Shown: positions 15,807 through 25,549 of the stretch, in pieces
Layout of the letters: the number at the start of each line of letters is the position of its first letter
Position numbering within the stretch: position 1 is the first letter of the stretch
Source: Candidatus Iainarchaeum sp.
GTDB lineage: Archaea; Iainarchaeota; Iainarchaeia; Iainarchaeales; DTGL01
Reading direction: 5' to 3'
NCBI GenBank assembly: GCA_026413945.1
Contig: JAOAJX010000001.1
Coordinates: 1 to 64,000, forward strand
Length of the DNA stretch: 64,000 nt
The notes under the pieces: generated by a model
What the model was told of the DNA's origin: nothing
What the model saw: only the letters and a program-made list of their open reading frames with translations
Database searches by the model: none
Program-made: the position numbers and the translations under genes

Positions 15807-17807
15807 TCAGCGACCACCCGAATCTTTTGACTCTAAGAAATCCTGCATTGATTTTGAAGTTTCTTTTATGCCTTTAATATTTTTCTTCACTAATAACTGC
15901 AAGAAATTTTTTCTTCGACTAATTTCTTTCTCTATCTGCTGCACGGTTATACCAGATAATCTACTAAGTTCTTTTAAATATTCGCAAGGTACTTCAGTTC
16001 TTATAATATCATCTTTAGCAGCATCCCATTGGAAGAGCGCTTCTGTTTGTGGTTTTCCTTCAAGTATGCCTGAAACCTCTGAAAGCTCAGTTACACGCCT
16101 TATAGTACCTTTTTTCTTATCGTGAAGCCTGTGCTCAATGATTATGAAATTAAGTCCTGAAAGCATTACTTGAGGAACACTCATCGGCGGGCTCGTTACC
16201 CTAATTATAGTTTCCTGTGATGAATTCGCATGAACTGTGCCCATCGAACCGTCGTGACCAGTATTCATTGCAGTGAAAAGCGTAAATGCTTCTTGGTGCC
16301 TTATCTCACCGACTATGATCCTGTCGGGCCTCATACGAAGTGAATTTTTTGTGAGTATGTCCATTGTGAGTTCTCCGCGACCCTCCAAGCCGGGAGGCCT
16401 TGCTTCAAATCGTATCCAATGTTCCATCGGAAGGTTTAATTCTGCAGTATCTTCTATTGAAATTATCCTTTCTGTTGGAGGAACAAATGAGGCAAGAACA
16501 TTAAGCAACGTTGTTTTTCCGCTTCCTGTGCCACCAGCAATCAATATGTTTGCTGGTCTGGTGCTTAAGCCTTCAACAGCAAGCCATAGGAACGCGGCAA
16601 GATCGTAACTAACTGTTTTGAAGTTCAACAAGTCAACTATTGTGAATGGATCTTCCCTAAACTTCCTTATAGTTAAAGTTGGTCCAGATAGTGAGGCAGG
16701 TGGTATTGTAGCATTAACCCTTGAGCCATCAGGCAATCTTGCATCTAGCAATGGATTTGAAAAGTCAACCCTCCTACCAACTTCCCTAGCTATTTTATTT
16801 ATAAGGTCTATAAGCTCACTTTCTGAGAAAAACTCTATGTTTGTTTTCATCATTTCGTAATCTCTATGAAAAACGTAAACTGGTTTTTTAACGCCTATTG
16901 CCATAATTTCTTCAAGCCGGTCATCTTTGAGAAGCTCATCAATTAGCCCATACCCAACCATTTCGCGCACAATAGCATCAGTATAAAAGTCAATCTTTCC
17001 CTTAGGGATATTTATTTCGGGTGATGACTCAATAATATCTCTAATTCTTTGCTTGTAGACAGCTCTTCTCTGCTCAGGATCCCTTATCTTGTATGGCTCA
17101 ATTGTAATCAGCCGTGTGGCTGCTTCCCTTATTATCCTTATAGTTCGCTTTTCGCTTTCGGTTGGCTTTGGTACAGGCACAAAGTAGTAAAGGTGCTTTT
17201 GCCCAGGGACTCTGTAAATCTTAACATTGCCATAGGCTTCTACTTCTATATTTTCAGCGCCGGCCATGTCTTTCTCCGCGGAAGTTAATTCTTCGGAGAA
17301 AGTATCGACGTCAGGAATTGACAATGAATCTGTAGGTTTCTTATCTGGTTTTGAAATTTCGGTGATCTTTTCTTTAGATATACCAGCACTGATTAATTTT
17401 TTCTCGAAGTCTTCTTCACCCGGCGGTATTTCAGCTGGGCTAAAATCAAGGTCTTGCTCATCAAAAATGCCTTTTGGTGGTGCTTCCTCTTTTTTTTCTT
17501 GCATTATTGTTTCTCTGAGGTGCTCCTTTATTTTACTTAAGTTTTCCTTCATCTGCGTTGTATCTTCTGTATTATAAGAGCCACTTGCGAACTCATCCAG
17601 AACATTACTCTTCTTTTTTGTTGTGGTGGTGCGTTGCGATGCTTTATTAACTTCTTCCCTCGGCACTTCTGATGAAGAGCCGAGCATATCATCAGTTGGA
17701 ATGTCAAAATCTTGCCTTTTGAGTTGACTCGCCCATTCGTCATCGGTGCTTTTTCCAGAATCTTTCTTGGCTTTTTCAATGAGGTCTTTCAGATAATTTG
17801 TGGGCAT
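15807..17807 (-). CDS. Type II/IV secretion ATPase (GspE/TadA/ArlI-like), pilus assembly motor
   Basis: This ATPase powers pilus assembly. The C-terminal two thirds carry the secretion-ATPase core: Walker A AGGTGSGKTT, Asp-box IISIEDTAEL, Walker B region MRPDRIIVGEIRHQEA and the His-box GHDGSMGTVHANS. The N-terminal 190 residues are charged and low complexity (Lys/Glu/Ser), probably a flexible linker. A TTTAAATA-type box lies about 37 bp upstream. It is the first gene of the cluster that continues with two platform proteins, pilins and the peptidase. A second, non-clustered ATPase occurs at 54445-56007. Confidence 0.93.
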   Translation of the reverse strand: MPTNYLKDLIEKAKKDSGKSTDDEWASQLKRQDFDIPTDDMLGSSSEVPREEVNKASQRTTTTKKKSNVLDEFASGSYNTEDTTQMKENLSKIKEHLRETIMQEKKEEAPPKGIFDEQDLDFSPAEIPPGEEDFEKKLISAGISKEKITEISKPDKKPTDSLSIPDVDTFSEELTSAEKDMAGAENIEVEAYGNVKIYRVPGQKHLYYFVPVPKPTESEKRTIRIIREAATRLITIEPYKIRDPEQRRAVYKQRIRDIIESSPEINIPKGKIDFYTDAIVREMVGYGLIDELLKDDRLEEIMAIGVKKPVYVFHRDYEMMKTNIEFFSESELIDLINKIAREVGRRVDFSNPLLDARLPDGSRVNATIPPASLSGPTLTIRKFREDPFTIVDLLNFKTVSYDLAAFLWLAVEGLSTRPANILIAGGTGSGKTTLLNVLASFVPPTERIISIEDTAELNLPMEHWIRFEARPPGLEGRGELTMDILTKNSLRMRPDRIIVGEIRHQEAFTLFTAMNTGHDGSMGTVHANSSQETIIRVTSPPMSVPQVMLSGLNFIIIEHRLHDKKKGTIRRVTELSEVSGILEGKPQTEALFQWDAAKDDIIRTEVPCEYLKELSRLSGITVQQIEKEISRRKNFLQLLVKKNIKGIKETSKSMQDFLESKDSGGR

Positions 17808-17840
17808 CAGGCATTACCGAAATAAAAAACGCTTTACTAA

Positions 17841-17848
17841 TATTTAAA
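17841..17848 (-). promoter_or_regulatory. Candidate promoter box of the pilus operon
   Basis: On the minus strand the sequence reads GTTTAAATATTAG, a TATA-box match about 37 nt before the ATPase start codon. It lies in the 76-bp gap between the ThrRS stop and the ATPase start, the only obvious place for a promoter of the 7-kb cluster. Confidence 0.5.
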
Positions 17849-17883
17849 CATTACGCATTGGCTTTTTTAGAAAACATAAAAAT

Positions 17884-19629
17884 TTATTTTATGCTTAAAT
17901 CTGGGCAGCGCTCTCTTATTTCATTTTTAAGGGAATTGGTAAAATCATCAAATAGAAGGTTCTTTTTAATTGCCCCGCTTCTTGACCTTAAAGTAACGGT
18001 GCTATTTTTCTCTTCTAAATCGCCCAAAATCAGCATATAGGGTATTTTTTCCAGCTGTGCAGAAAGTATTTTCTTTGAAAGGGTTTCTTTGCCATAGTCT
18101 GCATTAGCACGAATTCCTTGGCCCTTGAGTAAATCTACAATTTTTTTAGCATAGTTGTTGTTTTTGTCTGATATTGGTATAACTCTAACCTGCACTGGTG
18201 AAAGCCATGTTGGCAAAGCGCCAGCGTAATGCTCTATAAGCACACCCATAAACCTTTCAATCGAACCCAGTATTGCGCGATGTATCATCACAGGCCTGTG
18301 TTTTTTATCATCAGCACCAATATAAAAAAGACCAAACTTCTCAGGCATGGAAAAGTCAACTTGTATGGTTGCGCACTGCCATTCTCTTTCTAATGAATCC
18401 TTTATATGAAAATCAATCTTAGGCCCATAGAAGGCACCTTCACCTTCTCTTATTTTGTAACTTAGCCCAAGATCTCTAAGTGCATCTTTAAGTGAATTCG
18501 TTGCTTGAGCCCACTGCTCTTCGCTGCCCATTGAGTTTTCTGGCCTTGTGCTTAGCTCAATCTCATAATCGCTAAAGCCAAAGGCAGAGTAAATCTTTTT
18601 TGTAAGAAGGATTATCTTCTTTATCTCTTCTTTAAGTTGTTCCTCCGTGCAGAAGATGTGCGCATCATCTTGTGTGAACTTTCTCACCCTAAATAACCCA
18701 TGTAATACACCACTACGCTCATGTCTGTGAACAATACCAAGCTCAGCAAACTTGATTGGTAGCTCTTTGTATGAACGCCGTTTCTCTTTATATATTAAAA
18801 TGTGGCCCGGGCAATTCATTGGCTTGACAGCAAAGCTTCTATCATCTATTTCAGTGAAGTACATGTTTTTTCTGTAATGATCCCAATGCCCAGACATAAC
18901 CCATAAGCTTTTGCTCAGTATTATTGGAGTCATAACAAAATTGTAGTTTTCTTTTCTATGCAAGTCTTTCCAAAAGCTTATTATCTCATCCCAAATAATG
19001 GTACCCTTTGGTAAAAAGAAGGGAAAGCCGGGTGCTTCTTCGTGTTGTGAAAAAATCTCGAGCTCTTTGCCAATAGTAATATGGTTTCTTTCACCAACTT
19101 CCTCAACATGCTTTAGGTAAGCGTTAAGTTCATCTATGCTTGGAAATGCTATGCCATAAATCCGCTGTAGCATTTGGTTCTTCTCTGAGCCGCGCCAATA
19201 TGCCCCAGCTACGCGAAGAAGCTTAAAGGCCTTTATTTCTGATGTGCTTTCAATGTGTGGGCCTTTGCAAAGATCAACGAATTTTCCATGCTTATAAATT
19301 GTTAGTTGGCCTTCTATTTCCTCTATCAATTCTAACTTATATGGCTCATCCTTGAAAAGTCTTTTTGCTTCTGATTTTTTAACCTCTTCTTTTTCAAACT
19401 TAAGATTTCTTGAAATTATTTCCTTCATTTTCACCTCTATCTTTCTCAAGTCATCTTCGGTAAAAGGCCTCTTAACATCGAAATCATAGTAGAAGCCAAT
19501 CTTTGCTGCCGGTCCTATGCCAAGCTTCGCCTCTGGAAAAAGCTCTTTGACTGCATCAGCCAAAACATGTGAGGCTGAATGCCAAAGCTTTTTGTAGTAC
19601 TCAGCATCTCCTTTTATGAAACTTGACAT
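17884..19629 (-). CDS. thrS: Threonyl-tRNA synthetase, bacterial type without TGS domain
   Basis: The enzyme charges tRNA-Thr. The N-terminal editing domain has the HSASH zinc/active-site motif and DLCKGPHI. The class II core follows with motif 2 around HRHERSGVLHGLFRVRKF and the zinc Cys in MNCPGH. A C-terminal anticodon-binding domain (VRVIPISDKNNNYA) closes it. The editing domain is the bacterial/eukaryotic N2 type, not the D-aminoacyl-tRNA-deacylase-like domain of most archaea. The roughly 60-residue N-terminal TGS domain of bacterial ThrRS is missing. I start at the ATG at 19629 (MSSFIKGDAEYY); seven extra residues are possible. It is probably a horizontally acquired form. Confidence 0.93.
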   Translation of the reverse strand: MSSFIKGDAEYYKKLWHSASHVLADAVKELFPEAKLGIGPAAKIGFYYDFDVKRPFTEDDLRKIEVKMKEIISRNLKFEKEEVKKSEAKRLFKDEPYKLELIEEIEGQLTIYKHGKFVDLCKGPHIESTSEIKAFKLLRVAGAYWRGSEKNQMLQRIYGIAFPSIDELNAYLKHVEEVGERNHITIGKELEIFSQHEEAPGFPFFLPKGTIIWDEIISFWKDLHRKENYNFVMTPIILSKSLWVMSGHWDHYRKNMYFTEIDDRSFAVKPMNCPGHILIYKEKRRSYKELPIKFAELGIVHRHERSGVLHGLFRVRKFTQDDAHIFCTEEQLKEEIKKIILLTKKIYSAFGFSDYEIELSTRPENSMGSEEQWAQATNSLKDALRDLGLSYKIREGEGAFYGPKIDFHIKDSLEREWQCATIQVDFSMPEKFGLFYIGADDKKHRPVMIHRAILGSIERFMGVLIEHYAGALPTWLSPVQVRVIPISDKNNNYAKKIVDLLKGQGIRANADYGKETLSKKILSAQLEKIPYMLILGDLEEKNSTVTLRSRSGAIKKNLLFDDFTNSLKNEIRERCPDLSIK

Positions 19630-19738
19630 GCAAAAAAATATTGATAACAAAGGTTTAAATAAAAGTTGCCTTTTTAACGGAAAGATGGCTTAAAAACAAA
19701 TATTTTTTGGAGGCAAATTATTAATCATAGGGACAAAC

Positions 19739-20977
19739 GTGCTAGAAAAGAATCTGTGCTTAAGATGTAAGGGTAAGATGTTTTGTGGCCTTGGCTACTG
19801 CCCTCTGCTTACAAGCTATTCGGCAAAGGCCAAAGCAACAGCTTTCTCTGGAGAGCTTTTTCGAGGTGCATCTCCCCCAAGTGTTTTTGTGTCATGGCAA
19901 AATTATCCAAAAGTAACGGTTAGCCCATTAAGCACAAACATAAGCGAGGATGTCTCTTTCTTTGACAGCCCTGAAAAATGGTATGGGTTAAGTGCAGAGC
20001 GCATAATTGAAATGCGATCTTCTCTTCTTATGGCTGGAAAAAAATTTTATGTTTATAGTGCTCAGAAACCAGCGCAAGATTTGCAAGCAATACAGGAACT
20101 TGTGATGAGTTCTTCTGACGTCTCGGTTGAATTAACCCTTGAGAAGAAACCAGGGGCGGAACTCTCTTTCTGCAATTTCTTTGGGCCTATTGGTCCAAAA
20201 GCAACTCTGCAAAAAATAAAACTGGTGGAAAATCCAAAGATCGATAGGAAAGTTGATTATTTGGTGCACGATTATGATGCAAGTGCAATAGAAGTTATCA
20301 TGGAGCTTTATGAAAAAGGTTTTAATACGTCTTTTTTGCAAAAGCTTTTGAACATAGGTCTTCTCGGCAGAGGTAATAAAAGAAAAATCGTACCTACAAG
20401 GTGGGCCATTACTGCTGTTGATTCTAACGTAAGCAAAAAACTTATAGAAAACTACGTTAAAGAATATGAAAAAATCGATTTATATGAGGTCTATAACTCA
20501 TTCTATCTTGATAACGATTTCTGGGTGCTTTTATTGCCAGAAAAATGGTCTTTTGAGCAACTTGAGTGCTGGCTTCCCGGAAGTGTTTGGATGCAGAAGG
20601 AAAAAGAGCATCACATAATACAAGATCACGAGCTTTATAATGGCAGGAAGAATTATGCTGAAAACGTTGAAGGAGCATATTATGCAGCGCGCCTTGCAGT
20701 TGCTGAGCATCTCACAAAAAGAAAAAAGCAGGCAGCATGCATTGTTTTCAGAGAGATATCTGAAAAATATGCCGTGCCTTTAGGAGTATGGCAGATAAGA
20801 GAAAATGTAAGGTATGCGCTTAAGCAAAAGCCAGTGTGCTTTTGCACATTAGATGATGCAATTGCATTCCTTTCTGGGAAACTAAAAATTCCAATTGAAC
20901 AATACCTTAAAGCTTCTGAGTTAATAAAGCATTTTAAAAAGCAAAAGAAAATTGCACAATGGTTTGATAAAAACTAG
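19739..20977 (+). CDS. DNA repair protein NreA-like with C-terminal PIP box
   Basis: Nre proteins are archaeal repair factors that bind PCNA. The N-terminal Cys cluster CLRCKGKMFCGLGYCPLL is characteristic, followed by FRGASPPSVFVSWQNYPKV. The extreme C-terminus, QKKIAQWF, fits a PCNA-interacting motif (Qxx[ILM]xx-aromatic-aromatic). The length (412 aa) is normal. The start is GTG. It lies tail to tail with the small RFC subunit, separated by 3 bp, which puts a PCNA ligand and a PCNA-loader subunit together. Confidence 0.9.
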   Translation: MLEKNLCLRCKGKMFCGLGYCPLLTSYSAKAKATAFSGELFRGASPPSVFVSWQNYPKVTVSPLSTNISEDVSFFDSPEKWYGLSAERIIEMRSSLLMAGKKFYVYSAQKPAQDLQAIQELVMSSSDVSVELTLEKKPGAELSFCNFFGPIGPKATLQKIKLVENPKIDRKVDYLVHDYDASAIEVIMELYEKGFNTSFLQKLLNIGLLGRGNKRKIVPTRWAITAVDSNVSKKLIENYVKEYEKIDLYEVYNSFYLDNDFWVLLLPEKWSFEQLECWLPGSVWMQKEKEHHIIQDHELYNGRKNYAENVEGAYYAARLAVAEHLTKRKKQAACIVFREISEKYAVPLGVWQIRENVRYALKQKPVCFCTLDDAIAFLSGKLKIPIEQYLKASELIKHFKKQKKIAQWFDKN

Positions 20978-20980
20978 ATT

Positions 20981-21943
20981 TTAAGAGTATTTCATGAATT
21001 GTGCAAGCATAGCTTCAAGTTGTATGCGTTCGTTTGCACCCTCAACTATGCGATAGTTGTATTCAGCAATAACGTTGACAAGATCAATTTTAACTCTTGT
21101 AGGTATTGCTTTTTCGTCCATCTCTATGAGCTCACGATACACTTGTATAATTATATCCTCACCACTCATGCCATAATCATACATGAGCTTAGTGAGCATT
21201 TCTCTTGCTTCAATAAATTTTTTACTAAAGGCTAGTTTTATCAATTCTCTTATCTCAACAGGTCTTGCCCTGCTCGAAACGCTATAAACAATTTTGTCTG
21301 TTATTTTTTTTCCTAGGAAGGCTGACCCTTGTAATATATTTATTGCCTTTCTTAAGTCGCCTTCGCTTGCATAAACTATTGCATCGTATGCTGAATCTTC
21401 AACATCAAGCTTTTCGTGCTTTGCTATTTCAGATAGTTTTTTCTTAATCTCAGCATCTGTGAGCGGTGAAAATCTAAATATAACACAACGTGACTGTATT
21501 GGCTCGATTATTCTTGAAGAATAGTTGCAAGAAAGTATGAAACGTGCTGTTTTGGTGTAGCATTCCATGGTTCTACGCAATGCCTGTTGGGCATCTGCAG
21601 TTAATGCATCTGCTTCATCGAGGAATATTATTTTGAAGTCTGCATTAAATGCAAGTGTTCTTGCAAAGTCTTTTATCGTGTTTCTCACAACATCTATGCC
21701 TCGTTCATCACTTGCATTCAGCTCTAGAAAATTTTGTTTGAACCCTTGCTCCCCAAAAAGTGCTTTAGCAAGGACAATTGCGCTGCTTGTTTTTCCAACA
21801 CCTGCAGGCCCAGAGTAAAGTTGATTTGGAACATTTCTGCTCCTAGCGTAACTATTTAGGCGCTCTATTATGCTGCTTTGGCCAACTATTTCTGACAAGC
21901 TTTTTGGCCTGTATTTTTCAACCCATGGAATTTCTACTTGCAA
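20981..21943 (-). CDS. rfcS: Replication factor C small subunit (clamp loader)
   Basis: This AAA+ subunit loads PCNA onto primed DNA. It shows VEKYRPKSLSEIVGQ at the N-terminus, Walker A GPAGVGKT, Walker B IIFLDEADAL, the SRC motif in EPIQSRCVIFRF, and a C-terminal collar domain. At 320 aa it is full length without an intein. The start codon is TTG with GGTG a few bases ahead, and translation from there gives QVEIPWVEKYRP, the expected family N-terminus. The large subunit is not in the window. Confidence 0.96.
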   Translation of the reverse strand: MQVEIPWVEKYRPKSLSEIVGQSSIIERLNSYARSRNVPNQLYSGPAGVGKTSSAIVLAKALFGEQGFKQNFLELNASDERGIDVVRNTIKDFARTLAFNADFKIIFLDEADALTADAQQALRRTMECYTKTARFILSCNYSSRIIEPIQSRCVIFRFSPLTDAEIKKKLSEIAKHEKLDVEDSAYDAIVYASEGDLRKAINILQGSAFLGKKITDKIVYSVSSRARPVEIRELIKLAFSKKFIEAREMLTKLMYDYGMSGEDIIIQVYRELIEMDEKAIPTRVKIDLVNVIAEYNYRIVEGANERIQLEAMLAQFMKYS

Positions 21944-22045
21944 GCAAACACCTTTATGAAAGGTTGTTCAAAAGAGTTTTTAAAGTAAACTCGGCTAAAG
22001 ATAAAGAATATAAAATATTCAACATCTATATTTTCTGTGGTTTGA

Positions 22046-22678
22046 ATGAAACTCAGTGAGAGACAAACAAAGTATATAATAGTGGCTATTTTTGCTATTT
22101 TGAGCTATGCGCTTACATACTTTGCAGTAATTGCGTTGAGAGAATGGGGCGTTAAGCTGTATGATTGGTCTTTCACCTCGAAGAAATATAACGCGATGTA
22201 TAGTTTTGCACCAATAGCTGCATTTGTGCTCGTTTTCTTTGGGCTTATTTATTGGAAAGGCCAATTCAATGAAAAAGTTCCTGCTTTAATTTTTATTTAC
22301 ATTGTTGGAATAATTGCATTGCTTTTCGCCTTTTGGCTAAATCTTTGGTTTTTCTATAGTGATCGAGCAAGTATGATTATAGGAGGCGCGAAAGCAGAGA
22401 TTGAAAGAATAAATCTTTTGCGACCAGATCTTGGTGTTACATTGGATGCAAGCTACAGTGTTTGCTTGGTGAATTGTAACCAGCAAAGTGGCTTTGGCTG
22501 CAATCAGAGCAATGAAGGTAAAGAAATACTATTGAGGTGTGAGGTGAATTACCTCAGCGAGTTTTATCAGTCGGCTTTTTTTCCATTTTGGCTTTCATCG
22601 ATATTTTCAGGAATCTTTTTCTTTGCGTATGTTTTAATAGAAGGCATTATTTGGAAAAAGAGCACTAAACATAACTAA
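22046..22678 (+). CDS. Membrane protein with Cys-containing extracytoplasmic loop, function unknown
   Basis: Three hydrophobic helices occur in the first 110 residues and one near the C-terminus. They bracket a soluble loop of about 75 residues with four cysteines (VCLVNCNQQSGFGCN and LRCEVN). If outside the cell, the loop could hold two disulfides. I recognise no family. It has its own promoter region shared divergently with rfcS and is followed after 14 bp by the methylthiotransferase gene, so the two may be co-transcribed. Confidence 0.65.
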   Translation: MKLSERQTKYIIVAIFAILSYALTYFAVIALREWGVKLYDWSFTSKKYNAMYSFAPIAAFVLVFFGLIYWKGQFNEKVPALIFIYIVGIIALLFAFWLNLWFFYSDRASMIIGGAKAEIERINLLRPDLGVTLDASYSVCLVNCNQQSGFGCNQSNEGKEILLRCEVNYLSEFYQSAFFPFWLSSIFSGIFFFAYVLIEGIIWKKSTKHN

Positions 22679-22692
22679 GATTTTGATAGTTT

Positions 22693-23940
22693 ATGGCAAG
22701 GTTTTATATAGAATGGCACGGTTGCTCCCTAAATAAAGCAGATACTGAAAAGTTAAGGGCTGCACTAATAAGCTCAGGCCATGAACTAGTTGATAATCCT
22801 GAAAAAGCTGATTTTTGCATAATAAATACCTGTGCTGTAAAGTCACCAACTGAAGAAAAGATTATTTCAAGGCTTAAAGTTCTAAGAGAAATTGCAAACA
22901 AGAATAAAATGAAAATAATCGTCGCTGGTTGTCTGGTGGAAATAAATAGAGAGCGTGCTGAAAAAACAGTGCCTGAAGCAATGCTTTTTGGAGTTCATCC
23001 TGAAGAGCTTGGCAGCTATATTGGCTTAAAGCTATCATATGGTCCAACAGCAAAGGCTTTGCCTTATAACAAGTGTATCTCAATAATTCCTGTTGCGAGG
23101 GGCTGTTTGAACAGATGCTCATATTGCTGTGTAAACATAGCGAGAGGAAAGCTAAGAAGCTATTATCCAATTGAGGTAGAAAAAGCTTTTAGATCAGCTG
23201 TGAGAAGATCTCGTGAAATTTGGCTAACTGCAACTGACCTAGCATGTTACGGCTTTGACATTGGCACTGACATTTCAAAGCTAATTGAAAAGCTTCTTGA
23301 GAACAGAGGAGATTATAGGGTGCGCCTGGGTATGCTAAATCCGCAACACACTAAAAAATATTTTAGTCATTTGCTCAAAGCAATGGAAGATGAGCGCGTC
23401 TACAAATTTTTCCATATTCCTGTTCAGAGTGGCTCTGACCGTGTGCTTATAAAGATGAGGCGTGGCTATAAAATAAAAGATTTTGAAAAAATGTTGAAGG
23501 AAATACGATCAAAGTTTCCTGAAGCAACAATTGCAACTGACATAATTGTGGGCTTTCCTGGTGAAAGCCATAAGGACTTTGAAAAAACACTTGAACTTAT
23601 TGAGAAAACAAGGCCTGATATAGTGAACATTTCCAAGTTTGGCAAAAGGCCCGGCACAGCTATTGTGGAAAAACAGCTTCCCAGCAAAATAATCAAAGAA
23701 AGAAGTGAAGTTATATCAAATCTTATTAGGCAAATAACACTTGAAAGAAACATGGTCTTTGTTGGCAGAAAAATGAATGTCTTGTTTTCAGAAAAAGGTG
23801 CAAAAAGCGGTTTTTTAGGTCGTGCCTTTAATTATAAGCCAGTATTAGTTGATAATGCTAAGCTATGTAGTTTTGGAGAAGTATTAATTAAAAAGGCCCA
23901 TGTTACACATCTTGAGGGTGAAATAATTGCTGCCAAGTAA
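22693..23940 (+). CDS. tRNA t6A37 methylthiotransferase, archaeal/eukaryotic MtaB/CDKAL1 type
   Basis: This radical-SAM enzyme converts t6A to ms2t6A at position 37 of ANN-decoding tRNAs. The N-terminal UPF0004 domain has conserved cysteines (WHGCSLN, INTCAVKS, VAGCLVE) for an auxiliary cluster. The radical-SAM motif is CLNRCSYC. A C-terminal TRAM-like stretch (residues about 350-415) completes the MiaB-family architecture. IARGKLRSY is typical of the e-MtaB group. It is co-directional with metG. Confidence 0.92.
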   Translation: MARFYIEWHGCSLNKADTEKLRAALISSGHELVDNPEKADFCIINTCAVKSPTEEKIISRLKVLREIANKNKMKIIVAGCLVEINRERAEKTVPEAMLFGVHPEELGSYIGLKLSYGPTAKALPYNKCISIIPVARGCLNRCSYCCVNIARGKLRSYYPIEVEKAFRSAVRRSREIWLTATDLACYGFDIGTDISKLIEKLLENRGDYRVRLGMLNPQHTKKYFSHLLKAMEDERVYKFFHIPVQSGSDRVLIKMRRGYKIKDFEKMLKEIRSKFPEATIATDIIVGFPGESHKDFEKTLELIEKTRPDIVNISKFGKRPGTAIVEKQLPSKIIKERSEVISNLIRQITLERNMVFVGRKMNVLFSEKGAKSGFLGRAFNYKPVLVDNAKLCSFGEVLIKKAHVTHLEGEIIAAK

Positions 23941-23986
23941 TTTTTTGGATAATTGTTTATATTCTTATTTTTATATTAGTTAAAAT

Positions 23987-25513
23987 ATGGGTAAAAAAGA
24001 TGGGGCTTCAAATAAAGGCAAATTTTACATAACTACAGCAATAGACTATCCAAACGCTGATCCTCACATAGGTCATGCTTATGAAAAACTATGTGCGGAC
24101 GTTATTGCGAGATGGCATCGCCTCCTTGGTGAAGAGGTTTTTTTCCTTACAGGAACTGATGAGCATGGGCTAAAAATAATGCGTTCTGCACAAAAAGCTG
24201 GTTTAACACCGAAGGAGTTTGTAGACAAGCAATCATTAAAGTTCGTTGAACTTTGTAGGCGTTGGAACATAAGCAATAACCGCTTCATAAGGACTACTGA
24301 AGAAGAGCACATAAGGGTTGCTCAGGAAATATTCAACAAGATTTATAAAAAAGGAGACATATACCTTGGGCAATATGTAGGCCCTTACTGCACAGATTGT
24401 GAAACATTTTACACTGAAAAAGACCTCAAGAACGGCCTTTGTCCTGTGCATGCAAAAAAATGCGAAATAGTGAAAGAGGAATCATATTTTTTTAAGCTGA
24501 GTAAATACAAGGAATTCATACTAGAATATATTGACAAAAGAGATGATTCGATTAAACCAGATGGCAAGAAGGAGGAAATAAAAAACAGACTCAAAGCAGG
24601 TCTTGAGGATTTAAGTGTATCTAGGACTAGTTTTGATTGGGGTGTTCCCGTCCCAAAAAACCCGAAACATGTGCAATATGTTTGGATTGATGCTCTAATT
24701 AACTACATAAGCGGGGTTGATTATCCAAAAGAGCGCTTCAGAAAGTTTTGGCCTGCTGATGTTCACATAATAGGAAAGGACATTGTATGGCACCACACAG
24801 TAATATGGTGGAGCATATTGAAGGCGGCTGGCATAAAATTGCCAAAAACAGTATTAGTCCATGGCTTTATATTGAGTGAGGGCGGGGAAAAAATGAGTAA
24901 GAGCTCTGGCAAGGTTATAAATCCAATTGAACTTGCAGATAAGTACAATATAGATGCTGTAAGATATTATTTGATAAGAGAAACACCATTTGGCGAGGAT
25001 GGGTATTTTTCTGAATCAAAATTGATCGAAAGAAACAACACTGAGCTTGCGAATGATGTTGGAAATTTTGCTAATAGGGTATTAGCACTGATTTCACAAA
25101 AAAGCCAAGGTGTTATACCAAAAGGTGAACTTGACAGAGAAATAGTTGCAAAGCTTAATATTGAAAAGATAAAAAAACACTTTGAAAGATTTGAGCTTCA
25201 TTTAGCGCTTGCTGAGATAATGGGCTTTGTAAAGCAATGTAATCAATACATAAATGAGAAAGAGCCATGGAAAAAAAGTGGCGTGGAGCTAAATAACTTG
25301 CTCTATACTCTAGCAGAATGTCTATATGCAATAGCCGTTATGCTTAGTGCTTTTATGCCAGCCACATCAGATAAGATTGCTAAGGCACTCAAAACTGAGG
25401 TTGCTTCCTTAAAAGATATTTTCTCTGGAAAGTGTCTAACCCAGAGCAAAGTTGAAAGCAGATGCATATTATTTGAAAAAATATTGGCTGATAACAAAGC
25501 GAAAACATTTTAA
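23987..25513 (+). CDS. metG: Methionyl-tRNA synthetase
   Basis: This is the class I synthetase for initiator and elongator tRNA-Met. The HIGH-type motif is DPHIGHAY and the KMSKS loop is EKMSKSSGKV. A knuckle domain carries cysteines (YCTDCETF and CPVHAKKC). The helical anticodon domain ends at residue 508, so there is no fused C-terminal EMAP/Trbp111 domain. An AT-rich box (TTTATATT) lies in the 46-bp gap upstream with no evident ribosome-binding site, which suggests a leaderless or near-leaderless message. Confidence 0.95.
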   Translation: MGKKDGASNKGKFYITTAIDYPNADPHIGHAYEKLCADVIARWHRLLGEEVFFLTGTDEHGLKIMRSAQKAGLTPKEFVDKQSLKFVELCRRWNISNNRFIRTTEEEHIRVAQEIFNKIYKKGDIYLGQYVGPYCTDCETFYTEKDLKNGLCPVHAKKCEIVKEESYFFKLSKYKEFILEYIDKRDDSIKPDGKKEEIKNRLKAGLEDLSVSRTSFDWGVPVPKNPKHVQYVWIDALINYISGVDYPKERFRKFWPADVHIIGKDIVWHHTVIWWSILKAAGIKLPKTVLVHGFILSEGGEKMSKSSGKVINPIELADKYNIDAVRYYLIRETPFGEDGYFSESKLIERNNTELANDVGNFANRVLALISQKSQGVIPKGELDREIVAKLNIEKIKKHFERFELHLALAEIMGFVKQCNQYINEKEPWKKSGVELNNLLYTLAECLYAIAVMLSAFMPATSDKIAKALKTEVASLKDIFSGKCLTQSKVESRCILFEKILADNKAKTF

Positions 25514-25549
25514 TATTTCATTTGTTTTATATAGTAAGGAGGTTAGACT

